Below are positions 8,326 to 17,679 of a stretch of 64,000 nucleotides of DNA, in pieces (the first letter of the stretch is position 1; every line of letters starts with the position of its first letter). The DNA lies in NCBI GenBank assembly GCA_047633055.1, contig JBLIEI010000005.1, positions 21,729-85,728 on the forward strand, written 5' to 3'. Origin of the DNA: CALJFL01 sp047633055. Lineage in GTDB: Bacteria > Pseudomonadota > Gammaproteobacteria > Pseudomonadales > Halieaceae. The notes under the pieces were generated by a model. The model was not told where the DNA came from. It searched no databases and worked only from the letters and a program-made list of their open reading frames with translations. A program made the translations under genes and the position numbers.

Positions 8326-9450
8326 TTATCGGGCAGGAAGTCCGGTTTCCAACGCGAATATTTCGCGAAGGATGTCGCGCCACTCAGAGTATTGTGTCTC
8401 CAGAGTGCCATTTAGTCGAAACACCTTACCACTGGCTTCCAGGACGGTTGGAGCCACCTCATTGTCAAAACCCACCGCCAATTCATACAAGTCCTGCTGC
8501 TGAATTTTGGTCCACTTAAAGGCGTTATAGGTTTGTTGCATGGCTGGAAATGTACCGCGCCTTCCCTGACTTTCGCGAGTCGACAGGCGGCGCTGATAAT
8601 CTTCTTTATAGATGGCCTGCTCACGCCCGTACTGTCGCCAAAGGTCATAAGTGGGCCCCATCTCCTGAGATAGCTTTAGGTATTGCTCGTCCACCGTATC
8701 AATGAATAAATATTCCTGATTGAGAATTCGTTGAACTCGACTCATCATAGGATCACCGTCGGCCGGTAAACGATTGGCCGTTAGCAAACCCTGCTCATCA
8801 CGACTCAAATAGCCGGCAAAAACTTCGGGAGAAAGCGATTCCGCATAACGCAATTCAGCGATTACGGGTATATGCCGCAGAGACTCGATAGCCAATGTAT
8901 CGCGGGCAGCGAGTAAATCATTGGCAATCTGAAAATAGATATCCTGATAGGGATCACCTCCTACAGGCACTGGATAATCGGATTCCAGTGATTCGTCGAG
9001 ATACATTTTATCGAGCCATACACGGCCTGTGGCATCAACCGCCCTGACTTGCAATGCCAACCTTAAGCCGTCGGAATACTCGATGCGCCCGGTGATCAGC
9101 AGTACGGTGGTGTCATTAGGCTCGGGCAAAACCCGCACCGGGCCCCAGCCATTAGCGTCGACCAAGGCATCGCGCAGTAATGCTGGCATATACTTCGCCT
9201 CGGCTTCCCTAATTTCGGGAAAGATAGCCAGCTTGCTATGTGTGGACGCGTCTTCTGGAATGCCTGGGTCAAAAATAGCGACACCGACATCAAGCAAAGG
9301 CATTGTACTGCTGTATTGCGAAATCTTGAGATTGACCCTGCCCACAGGGCTGGGCCAGGCTGCCGATCCGGTGATTACATCGGGCTCAGGAGCAACTCTG
9401 GGGCCAGTACTGCAGGCAACCACTAAGGCAGCCAGCAACATAACAAGCAT
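8326..9450 (-). CDS. Conserved lipoprotein, unknown function
   Basis: A 374-residue protein that begins MLVMLLAALVVACSTGP, a signal peptide ending in a lipobox (L-V-V-A-C) so that Cys13 would be lipidated and the protein held at the outer membrane. I chose ATG 9450 over the GTG at 9477 because the signal peptide starts there. The mature part has a mixed domain (around SKLAIFPEIREAEAKYMPAL and ITGRIEYSDGLRLALQVRAV) and a long helical C-terminal half. I do not recognise a named family. The GTG start would overlap the preceding lipoprotein gene; with ATG the gap is 5 bases, so they are one operon. Confidence 0.75.
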   Translation of the reverse strand: MLVMLLAALVVACSTGPRVAPEPDVITGSAAWPSPVGRVNLKISQYSSTMPLLDVGVAIFDPGIPEDASTHSKLAIFPEIREAEAKYMPALLRDALVDANGWGPVRVLPEPNDTTVLLITGRIEYSDGLRLALQVRAVDATGRVWLDKMYLDESLESDYPVPVGGDPYQDIYFQIANDLLAARDTLAIESLRHIPVIAELRYAESLSPEVFAGYLSRDEQGLLTANRLPADGDPMMSRVQRILNQEYLFIDTVDEQYLKLSQEMGPTYDLWRQYGREQAIYKEDYQRRLSTRESQGRRGTFPAMQQTYNAFKWTKIQQQDLYELAVGFDNEVAPTVLEASGKVFRLNGTLETQYSEWRDILREIFALETGLPAR

Positions 9451-9455
9451 ACCCC

Positions 9456-10166
9456 TCACTTGGCCTCCGTGGTACACACACGGCCTTTGGTCAGAGTCAC
9501 CTCACAGGTGAAGCCACTCTCACCTGATTCGAATTTCCGATAGACGCGGTTGAGCGTGAACGGTGTCGAGACACGATCCGACAACACAGTCGTCGCTATA
9601 CTCATCTGGCCACCTTCCGGACTGCGGGTCAGTACGTGTTGAATACTCAAACCTTCCGGCAGCAAAATGCGAAATAACAGTTGATGTCCCACCCAGCCAC
9701 AGGTTTCGGTACCCAGCGAATTTTCTACTACCTGCTGCTTACCTTCAAAAAACTCACAGGTAAGGGCAAAGTTCTCTTCCCTCTTTACGCGGATATCGTT
9801 CTCACTCTGGTCGATTTCGAGTAGCTGCGCCTGCGTTATCAAGTCCGCCATTTGAGCAAGTCCCATGACAGAGGCGCCTGTATTGTTGTTGCCAACAGCG
9901 ATGGAACCACCAGCACGCTCATTACCACCGTTCTGGGAGCGTCGCTCGGCCCGACGACGCAGCTCGCGCACCATGGCGTTCAGCCGGGTCTGAATGTTTT
10001 CGCTTTTGCTATAGTCCAGCTCCCAGTTACCTGCGAAGTCGACCATATTGACATCATCGAATGGAATGGGTTGAACTTTCCTAGGCTTATCACCTGCACA
10101 ACCGGATATGATCAGGGTTAGGATGATAAAAGCTGTGATTTGAATTGTTGTCAGAAAATTAAGCAT
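9456..10166 (-). CDS. Lipoprotein, unknown function
   Basis: A 236-residue protein with an N-terminal hydrophobic stretch (TAFIILTLIISGCAGD) whose L-I-S-G-C is a lipobox. The mature part begins with FDDVNMVDFAGNWELDYSKS, resembling the opening of small beta-barrel lipocalin-like or copper-resistance-type lipoproteins in which 'G-x-W-x-L-D' follows the anchor; this is a loose resemblance only. A Gly/Asn-rich linker sits at about residues 80-100. Four cysteines in the mature part (CEF, CGW, CEV, CTT) could form disulfides in the periplasm. It is first in a two-lipoprotein operon. Confidence 0.7.
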   Translation of the reverse strand: MLNFLTTIQITAFIILTLIISGCAGDKPRKVQPIPFDDVNMVDFAGNWELDYSKSENIQTRLNAMVRELRRRAERRSQNGGNERAGGSIAVGNNNTGASVMGLAQMADLITQAQLLEIDQSENDIRVKREENFALTCEFFEGKQQVVENSLGTETCGWVGHQLLFRILLPEGLSIQHVLTRSPEGGQMSIATTVLSDRVSTPFTLNRVYRKFESGESGFTCEVTLTKGRVCTTEAK

Positions 10167-10210
10167 CTAAATTATCAACGTAACTTACTCTTGTCAGAAC
10201 ACCTACGGCA

Positions 10211-11179
10211 TTACTCATTAATCATGGACCGGACTTGCCGGGATACCTCACGCTGCGCCCAGACTTCAAGGCCCTGAGCATTGAGCTTGGCGTCCATCGC
10301 CAAGGCTGCCCGAAACACCTCGACGCCTCCCGGCGGCTGCAGTGGCTCCATGAAACTCAGAATGCACTGCGCTACTGCACTTTCCATTCCTTTGGGGTCA
10401 CCCCTGTGTTGCGGAGCAAGCTCCCGAAACGATTCTATTTGCTTACACAGCAGATCTGCAAGAACACTTTCATAGGGTAGCGCCCCGTAATGGGTTAAGT
10501 AGATATGCAGAGGCTGGTAACTCGCGAGCAAATTGACAGATTCAATGTAGAGGTCTGGATTGAATTGTGTCGGCGTGGTCGCAGGGATCACAAAGTTGCC
10601 TTTTTCAAAACGCAGTGATGCGTAGCTAATACCGAACATATCACCGCTAAACCAGCTCTGGCTCAGCAGATCCCAGACGCAAAAATGATGATCCGCATGT
10701 CCGCGCGTATGGCGAATTTCTAGTGCTGACTTTCCGAGTAAAACAACAGATTTATCCTCCATACGGGTAACACGATCCGCTGGCACTGGTGTAATCTCCC
10801 CATAGAGCTCACGGAAAGATTGCTCTCCATAAACTTCGATCGAACTTGATACCAGTCGCTCCGGGTCTATCAAATGTTGTGCGCCCTTGGGATGCACCAG
10901 CATTTGGGCTGACTGATAGTGGGCCATGAGAGTCCCTGCACCACCGGCGTGATCCAGATGCACATGGGTTGGAATTACATATCGTAATTGCTGATCCGGG
11001 ATGCCCTTATCAGCAAAACATTGCAGTAAAAGTTCCAGGCTGCGTGAGGTGCCGGTTTCGATTACCGCAAATTCGCCTTCACGCTCTAGCAGATAGAAGC
11101 AGGCTATACCGGGCGCGAAATAATCGGCGTCTATGCAGGTTACGCCGAAACCTAAATCATGCCACTTTGCGGCTGCCAT
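10211..11179 (-). CDS. MBL-fold metallo-hydrolase
   Basis: A 322-residue metallo-beta-lactamase-fold enzyme. The metal ligands are visible: HVHLDHAGG near residue 72-80, the histidine in RHTRGHADHH, the aspartate in WFSGDMFGI and a late histidine in LTHYG. Such proteins hydrolyse thioesters, lactones or phosphodiesters with two Zn or Fe ions. The gene follows the acyl-CoA dehydrogenase pair on the same strand with an 82-base gap, which suggests a thioester hydrolase role in acyl-CoA breakdown, by context only. The ATG at 11179 has AGAGAGG just upstream. Confidence 0.88.
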   Translation of the reverse strand: MAAAKWHDLGFGVTCIDADYFAPGIACFYLLEREGEFAVIETGTSRSLELLLQCFADKGIPDQQLRYVIPTHVHLDHAGGAGTLMAHYQSAQMLVHPKGAQHLIDPERLVSSSIEVYGEQSFRELYGEITPVPADRVTRMEDKSVVLLGKSALEIRHTRGHADHHFCVWDLLSQSWFSGDMFGISYASLRFEKGNFVIPATTPTQFNPDLYIESVNLLASYQPLHIYLTHYGALPYESVLADLLCKQIESFRELAPQHRGDPKGMESAVAQCILSFMEPLQPPGGVEVFRAALAMDAKLNAQGLEVWAQREVSRQVRSMINE

Positions 11180-11261
11180 CGACCTCTCTCACAAAAAATA
11201 ATTGAACGCGCGAGATGCTCCCACATTTGGGCCGCTCACGGCAAGGGTGCAGGCAGAAGAT

Positions 11262-12395
11262 TCAGTCGAATAGAGCCTCACCTTTGGCCAACCTGGCGCC
11301 CAGGTCAGCCAGCTGGCTTGCACTGCCTCCCAATAGCATTTCGTTAGAACGCAGCCACAAACAATATCGCCACAGCGGATAATCACGATCAATACCCGTT
11401 CCCCCATGCACATGCTGGCACGCATAGCTCACGCGATGGCCGCAGTCTCCGGCCCAAATTTTGGCGATTTGCAGTTCAGTTTGTGCATCCCGACCTGCTG
11501 CCAGCAAAGACACCGCCTGATAACTTGTCAGGCGCAGACACTCAATGTCTATATAACAGTCTGCCAGACGGTGGCCCACCGCTTGAAACGTCGCCACCGG
11601 CACGCCAAACTGCTTGCGTTCAGAGGTGTAGCTAGCGGCCATACGCATGGCAGCTTCAGCAGCGCCTAGCTGATGGACGCATACTGCCGCTGTCGTCCGC
11701 TGGGCCAACCATTCCATGAGAATGGCGCCACCCGAAGCAAGTACAATATCCACATCGTCAATCACTACGTCTTGCAGGATCATTTTGCACTGGGGCTCAA
11801 ACGTGGTTGCCTGCATTGGCACCAGAGTGACTCCTTCACGCTTCGGATCAACCAGCACCACCGCAACATCACCTTCACAGGACAAGGCCAATAAGACCCG
11901 GTCGGCCTGAGCGGCAAAAGGCACCGCAGTTTTCGAACCGCTAACCGTCATACCAGCGGCGGTAACCAAGCCCGTGCATGAAGTGGCCACAATAGAACTA
12001 TCGAGAAGTGATTCAAACAGTGCTGCGGTGAGCAGCCGCTCGCCACTTATGGCCCCGGGTAAGTAGCGCTGCTGTAACTTATCCGGCGCAAATTGCTGCA
12101 AAGCCAACATCGCACTGACGCAATGGGGAATGGCTGGTGTGGGTGCGATTACTCTACCCAGCTCTTCGATAAACAGGGCCAGTTCGGTGAAACCGAAACC
12201 CATACCACCATGATTTTCAGACACAGCCACACCTGGCAGGCCAGCAGTCAGCAAGTGCTGCCACAGTGACTGATCATAGCGCTCTGATTGATATTCGTCG
12301 TAGACCGCCAGAGACTCTGGACTCACCTGCTCGCCGAGAATGCGATGGGCCAGCTCTTTGACCTCACGTTGGTTGTCTGAAAATCCGAAGTCCAT
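11262..12395 (-). CDS. Acyl-CoA dehydrogenase, small-subunit-like partner
   Basis: A 377-residue FAD-dependent acyl-CoA dehydrogenase (MDFGFSDNQREVKEL start; YTSERKQFGVPVATFQAVGH and VHGGTGIDRDYPLWRY in the C-terminal domain). It starts 14 bases after the stop of a second acyl-CoA dehydrogenase gene, with GAGGGGG 8 bases before the ATG. Adjacent, dissimilar dehydrogenase genes of this kind are typical of heterotetrameric enzymes acting on bulky side chains such as those of sterols. The FAD-contact segments are weaker than in the partner, and catalysis may reside in the other subunit. Substrate unknown. Confidence 0.88.
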   Translation of the reverse strand: MDFGFSDNQREVKELAHRILGEQVSPESLAVYDEYQSERYDQSLWQHLLTAGLPGVAVSENHGGMGFGFTELALFIEELGRVIAPTPAIPHCVSAMLALQQFAPDKLQQRYLPGAISGERLLTAALFESLLDSSIVATSCTGLVTAAGMTVSGSKTAVPFAAQADRVLLALSCEGDVAVVLVDPKREGVTLVPMQATTFEPQCKMILQDVVIDDVDIVLASGGAILMEWLAQRTTAAVCVHQLGAAEAAMRMAASYTSERKQFGVPVATFQAVGHRLADCYIDIECLRLTSYQAVSLLAAGRDAQTELQIAKIWAGDCGHRVSYACQHVHGGTGIDRDYPLWRYCLWLRSNEMLLGGSASQLADLGARLAKGEALFD

Positions 12396-12409
12396 CGCTT
12401 ATTCCCCCT

Positions 12410-13597
12410 CTACCGACTGGCCCGGGGCATCCACAAACCCGCCGCCGAGATAATGTCTCGCTGAATTTCATTAGTACCGCCGCCAAAGGTTATGATTGAA
12501 GCAGTTCGATATAAGCGCTCAATCCGGCCAGCCTCTACTGCGACATCTTCACTGCCCGCACGAAACAGCGCAGCTTGCCCCATCACTTCCCCCAGGGAGC
12601 GGAAGATGCGGACAAACGCTTCCGAACCATAGACCTTAGCAGCTGATGCGTCAGCCATGGCCAGCGTGTTTTCAGTCATTGCCCAGGATTGCTTGTATAC
12701 GATTAATTTCATGCACTCGATGTCAGCTCGACACCGCGCCAGATTTTGTTGCACCCAGCCCTGATCAACCACCCGCCCGCCACCGGGCAGTGCGGTATTG
12801 CAAGCCCAGCGGGTTATTTGGTTGAACAGTTGTGACACCGGGCCAAAATTAATGAGGCTGACGCGCTCGCGATTCAGCTGGCCGGTAATCAACTTCCAGC
12901 CTCCGTTGACTTCTCCTACACGCATGTCATCACTGACCCGAATGTTGTCGTAATAGGTGGCATTAGTGCGCACACCACCCAGGGTATGCACGGGAGTACA
13001 ACTCCACCCCGGGTCAGAGTTGGGTACCAAAAACAATGTGATCCCCTTATGCTTCTTCGCAGCTTCTGTATCCGTGCGCACCGCCAACCACGTGTAGTCG
13101 CAAAAATGCGCCAGAGACGTCCACATTTTTTGACCATTGATGAGCCAATGGTCACCGTCGCGTACTGCGGTGGTTTTCAGGTTCGCCAGATCGGTGCCCG
13201 CATCAAGTTCTGAATAACCGATGGCAATCAAACACTCCCCTGCCAGTATTTTCGGCACGATCATCTGCTGCAGAGAATCACTGGCATGTTCGGCCAACAT
13301 AGGACCGACCGACTCGGTGGTCAAAAATGGAAACGGATAGCCTGCGCGCATAACTTCTTCGACGAAAATGAATTGCTCCAACGGAGTCATCTCCCGGCCG
13401 CCCCAGGCTTTCGGCCAACCCAGCCCAATCCAGCCATCTTTACCTATCTGGCGCAGAGCTGCGCGCCATAGCGGACCACCGCCCTCCCCCAGATCTCGCT
13501 CACACTCAGCACTGAGCTCCGGGGTCATCAAATCGGCGAAATAGACGCGCAGCTCATCCCTCAGGGCGAGTTGCTCGAGCGTAAACTGGATGTTCAT
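12410..13597 (-). CDS. Acyl-CoA dehydrogenase, large-subunit-like partner
   Basis: A 395-residue acyl-CoA dehydrogenase with the classical motifs: IAIGYSELDAGTDLANLKT (FAD/substrate loop), KMWTSLAHFCDYTW, and the C-terminal ITFGGGTNEIQRDIISAAGL with the glutamate-containing G-G-T-N-E-I-Q-R block. The enzyme would oxidise an acyl-CoA thioester at the alpha-beta carbons and pass electrons to ETF. It starts at ATG 13597 with GGAG 5-6 bases upstream and is first of a three-gene operon (this gene, its partner, MBL hydrolase). Palindromes in the divergent region upstream may control it. Confidence 0.92.
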   Translation of the reverse strand: MNIQFTLEQLALRDELRVYFADLMTPELSAECERDLGEGGGPLWRAALRQIGKDGWIGLGWPKAWGGREMTPLEQFIFVEEVMRAGYPFPFLTTESVGPMLAEHASDSLQQMIVPKILAGECLIAIGYSELDAGTDLANLKTTAVRDGDHWLINGQKMWTSLAHFCDYTWLAVRTDTEAAKKHKGITLFLVPNSDPGWSCTPVHTLGGVRTNATYYDNIRVSDDMRVGEVNGGWKLITGQLNRERVSLINFGPVSQLFNQITRWACNTALPGGGRVVDQGWVQQNLARCRADIECMKLIVYKQSWAMTENTLAMADASAAKVYGSEAFVRIFRSLGEVMGQAALFRAGSEDVAVEAGRIERLYRTASIITFGGGTNEIQRDIISAAGLWMPRASR

Positions 13598-13687
13598 GGT
13601 GGCTCCACTCGTTGGTATTCATCGATAGTCAAAATGCTAACCGTTGTAGCGTTTTTAGGGAAGCAAAGGGGCAGGCCATTTTTTGTG

Positions 13688-13697
13688 ACTAATTAGT
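13688..13697. promoter_or_regulatory. Perfect 10-bp palindrome ACTAATTAGT
   Basis: Lies 91 bases upstream of the acyl-CoA dehydrogenase start in the divergent region shared with the LLM-type oxidoreductase. Size and place fit a repressor operator, but no known regulator motif was recognised. Confidence 0.3.
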
Positions 13698-13753
13698 TCA
13701 GGCGTGACGGTATGTAATCAGACCTTAGTAACGTGACGAGGTAATGGCTGGTA

Positions 13754-13769
13754 GTTCTATTAATTGAAC
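13754..13769. promoter_or_regulatory. Imperfect 16-bp palindrome (GTTC-N8-GAAC)
   Basis: GTTCTATTAATTGAAC pairs at 14 of 16 positions around ATTAAT. It is in the middle of the 295-base divergent region, which otherwise holds no gene. A TetR- or GntR-type operator is possible. Confidence 0.35.
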
Positions 13770-13892
13770 GGAGGGGCTGGATATCAGCTTTCAGGCCATT
13801 TTTTTATGGCGGGCGTGAAACGGATGAATCAGTATCAAAGGTGACTATCAGGCCTAAGCCAACCCCAACCAATCCGCCTACGAGTGCTCGTC

Positions 13893-14777
13893 ATGAAAAT
13901 TGGAATATGCATTCCCTATATGAAAGCAGGTCTCACCCGGGAGGACTATTTGCAATGGTTTAAGCGAATCGACGAGGGTCCTTTTCATAGTCTTTCCTGC
14001 GGCGAGCGTGTTCATGGCCAGACTTTTGACATGCGCGTGTTGCTATCAGCGGCAGCAATGGCGACCGAGAGAGTGGAGATAACACCGACGCTGTATGTAC
14101 TGCCTATGCACAGTGCCGTGCAAGTGGCCAAGGAGATAGCAACGCTGGATATGATTTCCCGAGGGCGCGTGCGCCATGTTGCTGTGGGCTACGGCGGCAG
14201 AGAACAAGATTACGAGGCTATTGAAGCAAGCTTTCGCGGTCGCTACTCCCGTATGGATCGTCAGGTGAAGGTCATGCGCGACGTGTGGGCCGGAGAGGAG
14301 ATTATTCCCGGTGCGGGGCCTATCGGCCCGAAGCCGACGACGGCAGGTGGTTCGCGACTTTTGGCAGGTGTACTTGGGCCAAAAAGTATCGCTCGCAGTG
14401 CCCAGTGGGCGGATGGCCTTTACGCCTGGTCTGGCAACTCTGAGCAGTCGGCGTTTGAACATGCCTTCGGACTTGCTGAGCAGGCATGGCACGATGCAGG
14501 CCGAGATTCGGCGCCCTACCGCATGGGCGGATGTTGGTACAGCCTGGCCGACGATGCACCGAGCAAATTATATGATTATGTTTATGAATATTTGACCATT
14601 GCGGGCCCGGACATTGCCAAAATGATGGCAGAGTCAGCCCACCGCACTGGCACAGATGGCGTGTGCGAAGCCTTAGACAATGCGGAGGCCGCCGGGTGTG
14701 AGGAGTTTATGTTGGTGCCTGCGACCGCTGAGTTGGTAGAAATCGATCGTTTGAGTGACATACTTGTTCAGCGCTAG
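13893..14777 (+). CDS. LLM-class flavin-dependent oxidoreductase
   Basis: A luciferase-like monooxygenase of 294 residues when started at ATG 13893 (MKIGICIPYMKAGLTREDY). The TIM-barrel signature is present: AAAMATERVEITPTLYVLPM, then HPL-like MHSAVQVAKEIATLDMIS and GRVRHVAVGYGGREQDYEAI. Members oxidise substrates with reduced FMN or F420. It is divergent from the acyl-CoA dehydrogenase operon and probably shares its control. The frame is open back to GTG 13884, but MKIGICIP is the usual family start. No strong ribosome site is visible. Confidence 0.88.
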   Translation: MKIGICIPYMKAGLTREDYLQWFKRIDEGPFHSLSCGERVHGQTFDMRVLLSAAAMATERVEITPTLYVLPMHSAVQVAKEIATLDMISRGRVRHVAVGYGGREQDYEAIEASFRGRYSRMDRQVKVMRDVWAGEEIIPGAGPIGPKPTTAGGSRLLAGVLGPKSIARSAQWADGLYAWSGNSEQSAFEHAFGLAEQAWHDAGRDSAPYRMGGCWYSLADDAPSKLYDYVYEYLTIAGPDIAKMMAESAHRTGTDGVCEALDNAEAAGCEEFMLVPATAELVEIDRLSDILVQR

Positions 14778-14982
14778 AAGGCTGTATCGTTTTGTCGTGT
14801 TACTCCATCTGCCGTCCTGATTCGGGTTAATCAATCCTGATTCTTGCAGTATCACTAAAATCCGTTGGAGTGACAGAATTTTTATCGGCGATCTAGCTCC
14901 CTATGGAGGACTGTTGCCAGTATACTCGTCCGCTGTTTCAGGCAGTCACGCCTGACCCGTAGCACAACTCTGGGGAGTATTC

Positions 14983-17589
14983 ATGGCCAAGCGTGTGTAC
15001 CTGTTCAACGAAGGCGGTAAGGACGATCGCGAACTGCTGGGAGGCAAAGGTGCCAATCTTTGCGAAATGACCAACATGGGGCTACCCGTGCCCTACGGTT
15101 TCGTCATTACCACGCCCACTTGCAGGGAGTTTTTCCAGGGTGGAAATAGACTACCCAATCTTCTGGAACAGGAATACCGGGTTGCATTGGACCTGGTTGA
15201 AAAACACATGGGCGCGCGTTTTGGTGACCCGGAAAACCCGCTGTTGTTTTCGGTTCGCTCCGGCGCGCCCGTGTCCATGCCCGGCATGATGAATACTATC
15301 TTGAACCTCGGCCTCAACGACGAAATAACCGAAGGTCTGGCCAGCAAGACCAACAACCCACGATTCGCCTACGACAGCTACCGCCGCTTCATCCAGATGT
15401 TTGCAGACGTGGTGCTGGAGGTCGAAAGCGAGAAATTCGAACACGCACTTACCCAGTACAAAGTCGAACACGGCAAGACTCTTGACGTGGACATGGAAGC
15501 TGACGACTGGCGAGCGATTGTCGATATTTTTAAAACTATTACCGACTTCCCCCAAGACCCTTTTGAGCAGCTGCGGCTGGCGGTAGAAGCCGTGTTTCTC
15601 TCCTGGCATACGCCGCGCGCGCATGTATACCGGGAGATGAACAATATTGCAGAATCTCTGGGAACAGCGGTCAACGTACAGGCCATGGTATTCGGTAATT
15701 TCGGTGACGATTCTGGCTCGGGTGTGGCGTTTACTCGCAACCCTTCTACCGGTGAGAAGATATTTTTTGGGGAGTTCCTGTTTAACGCAGCGGGGGAAGA
15801 TGTCGTGGCGGGAATCCGAACCCCACAACCTATAGAGGCATTGAACGAACGCTTACCCGCCGTATACAAAGAACTCTACGAGACGCAGGCCCTGCTGGAG
15901 AAGCACTATCGCGACATGCAGGATATTGAGTTTACTGTTCAGGAAGGTAAGTTTTACATGCTGCAAACCCGCAGCGGCAAGCGCACCGGCCGGGCCTCGA
16001 TCAAAATTGCAGTAGATATGGTCAGTGAGGGCATGATCACCGAGAAAGAAGCGCTGATGAGAGTCTCGCCGGAACACGTTGAAGCATTTCTACACCCCAT
16101 GGTCGACCCGGCAGCTAAAACTGAAATTATAGCCACAGGCCTTCCTGCCAGTCCGGGAGGTGCAACTGGCAAGATTGTTTTTTCAGCGGATGAGGCAGTC
16201 GCAGTCGCTAAAGACGGTAGCAAAGTTGTACTAGTCAGGCGCGAGACAACGCCAGAAGATATTCACGGAATGAAAGTCGCAGAGGGTATTCTTACCGAGC
16301 TTGGCGGAATGACTTCACACGCTGCAGTCGTTGCACGCGGAATGGGTGTTTGCGCGATCACCGCGTGTGGCACGTTGACTATCGACTACGATGCGGGCAC
16401 CGCTACCACCGCTAAAGGGGTAGTAATGAAGCGTGGCGATGTCATAACACTTGATGGTACTGCCGGCGAAGTTATGCTCGGTGACATTCCTAAAACCGAA
16501 GCCAGCACCAGTGAAGACTTCCAGGTGCTACTGTCATGGGCAGACAAACATCGACGACTGAAGGTCCGCGCCAACGCTGAAACACCCGAGGACGCTGCCA
16601 AAGCGAGGGAGCTGGGCGCTGAGGGTATCGGTCTTTGCCGCACCGAGCATATGTTTTTCGAAGCTGACCGTATCGACATGATGCGGGGTATGATTCTGGC
16701 CGAAGACAAGGAAGAACGACAGCCCTACCTCGATGCCCTCCTTAAGTTTCAGCACCAGGACATGCTGGCGCTGTTTAAAGAGATGGATGGGCTACCAGTA
16801 ACGGTACGACTTTTGGATCCACCGCTTCATGAGTTTTTGCCGCACACCGAAGAAGATGTGGTTGCGCTGGCCGGACGTCTGAATAAGTCGGCCGATGCAA
16901 TAAGGCAAGCCACCGACAATCTCAGTGAGGTCAATCCGATGCTGGGTTTTAGAGGTTGTCGTTTGTCTGTGGTAATGCCAGAGATTACCGAAATGCAGGT
17001 GCGCGCGATTATCGGCGCTGCTGTTGAAGCGGTGGAAATAGGCTTAAAACCGTTTCCGGAAATCATGATTCCACTGGTCGTTAACGTCCGTGAAATTCGG
17101 CTGATCAATGAAATTATCGACCGAGGTATCCAGCAGGTACTGCGGGAGAAATCTATTTCAATCCCCTACAAGATTGGCACCATGATGGAGACACCCCGAG
17201 CATGTCTGGGCGCTGACCGCCTTGCCGACGAAGTGGAATTTATGAGCTTCGGCACCAACGATCTTACTCAAATGGTTTACGGCTTTTCCCGCGACGATGC
17301 CGGCAGGTTCATTCCTGACTATCTCGACAAAAAACTCATCGAGAGCGACCCCTTCGTCTCGCTTGACCTACGCGCAGTGGGGCGGTTAATGGAAATGGCC
17401 GTCAGCGAATCTCGATCACGCAAAAAAGGCATAAAGTACGGCATTTGCGGCGAACACGGTGGCGACCCCCGTTCCATTCAGTTTTGCCATGATCTGGGGC
17501 TGGACTATGTTTCCTGCAGCCCCTATCGCGTTCCAGTGGCGCGAATCGCGGCGGCTCAGGCTAATGTTGGCGGCGAGCTCAGTGATTAA
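14983..17589 (+). CDS. ppdK: Pyruvate, phosphate dikinase
   Basis: An 868-residue PPDK interconverting pyruvate + ATP + Pi with PEP + AMP + PPi. Three domains appear in order: the N-terminal ATP-grasp (KGANLCEMTNMGLPVPYGF start), the swivelling phosphohistidine domain (LGGMTSHAAVVARGMG, catalytic His near residue 450), and the C-terminal PEP/pyruvate TIM barrel (LGFRGCRLSVVMPEI, SFGTNDLTQM, KYGICGEHGGDP with the catalytic Cys). Length is normal. The ATG has GGGGAG 6 bases upstream. It stands alone, with a cupin gene 90 bases after. PPDK supports gluconeogenesis or PPi-linked glycolysis. Confidence 0.97.
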   Translation: MAKRVYLFNEGGKDDRELLGGKGANLCEMTNMGLPVPYGFVITTPTCREFFQGGNRLPNLLEQEYRVALDLVEKHMGARFGDPENPLLFSVRSGAPVSMPGMMNTILNLGLNDEITEGLASKTNNPRFAYDSYRRFIQMFADVVLEVESEKFEHALTQYKVEHGKTLDVDMEADDWRAIVDIFKTITDFPQDPFEQLRLAVEAVFLSWHTPRAHVYREMNNIAESLGTAVNVQAMVFGNFGDDSGSGVAFTRNPSTGEKIFFGEFLFNAAGEDVVAGIRTPQPIEALNERLPAVYKELYETQALLEKHYRDMQDIEFTVQEGKFYMLQTRSGKRTGRASIKIAVDMVSEGMITEKEALMRVSPEHVEAFLHPMVDPAAKTEIIATGLPASPGGATGKIVFSADEAVAVAKDGSKVVLVRRETTPEDIHGMKVAEGILTELGGMTSHAAVVARGMGVCAITACGTLTIDYDAGTATTAKGVVMKRGDVITLDGTAGEVMLGDIPKTEASTSEDFQVLLSWADKHRRLKVRANAETPEDAAKARELGAEGIGLCRTEHMFFEADRIDMMRGMILAEDKEERQPYLDALLKFQHQDMLALFKEMDGLPVTVRLLDPPLHEFLPHTEEDVVALAGRLNKSADAIRQATDNLSEVNPMLGFRGCRLSVVMPEITEMQVRAIIGAAVEAVEIGLKPFPEIMIPLVVNVREIRLINEIIDRGIQQVLREKSISIPYKIGTMMETPRACLGADRLADEVEFMSFGTNDLTQMVYGFSRDDAGRFIPDYLDKKLIESDPFVSLDLRAVGRLMEMAVSESRSRKKGIKYGICGEHGGDPRSIQFCHDLGLDYVSCSPYRVPVARIAAAQANVGGELSD

Positions 17590-17679
17590 ACCATGGCTCT
17601 TGTTTATCGCTTAGCGATACTATGACAGCATCTCGGGCGACAACCTACCATCGCTGACCTGACACATTGAGGGAAGAAA

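Noticed and set aside
13673..13806. Repeated 13-mer CAGGCCATTTTTT (near 13673 and 13792)
   Set aside because: Low-complexity T run makes a chance match likely; no hairpin or target.
17600..17620. Inverted repeat TATCGC-TTA-GCGATA after ppdK
   Set aside because: No T run follows, so it is not a rho-independent terminator; too short for other claims.
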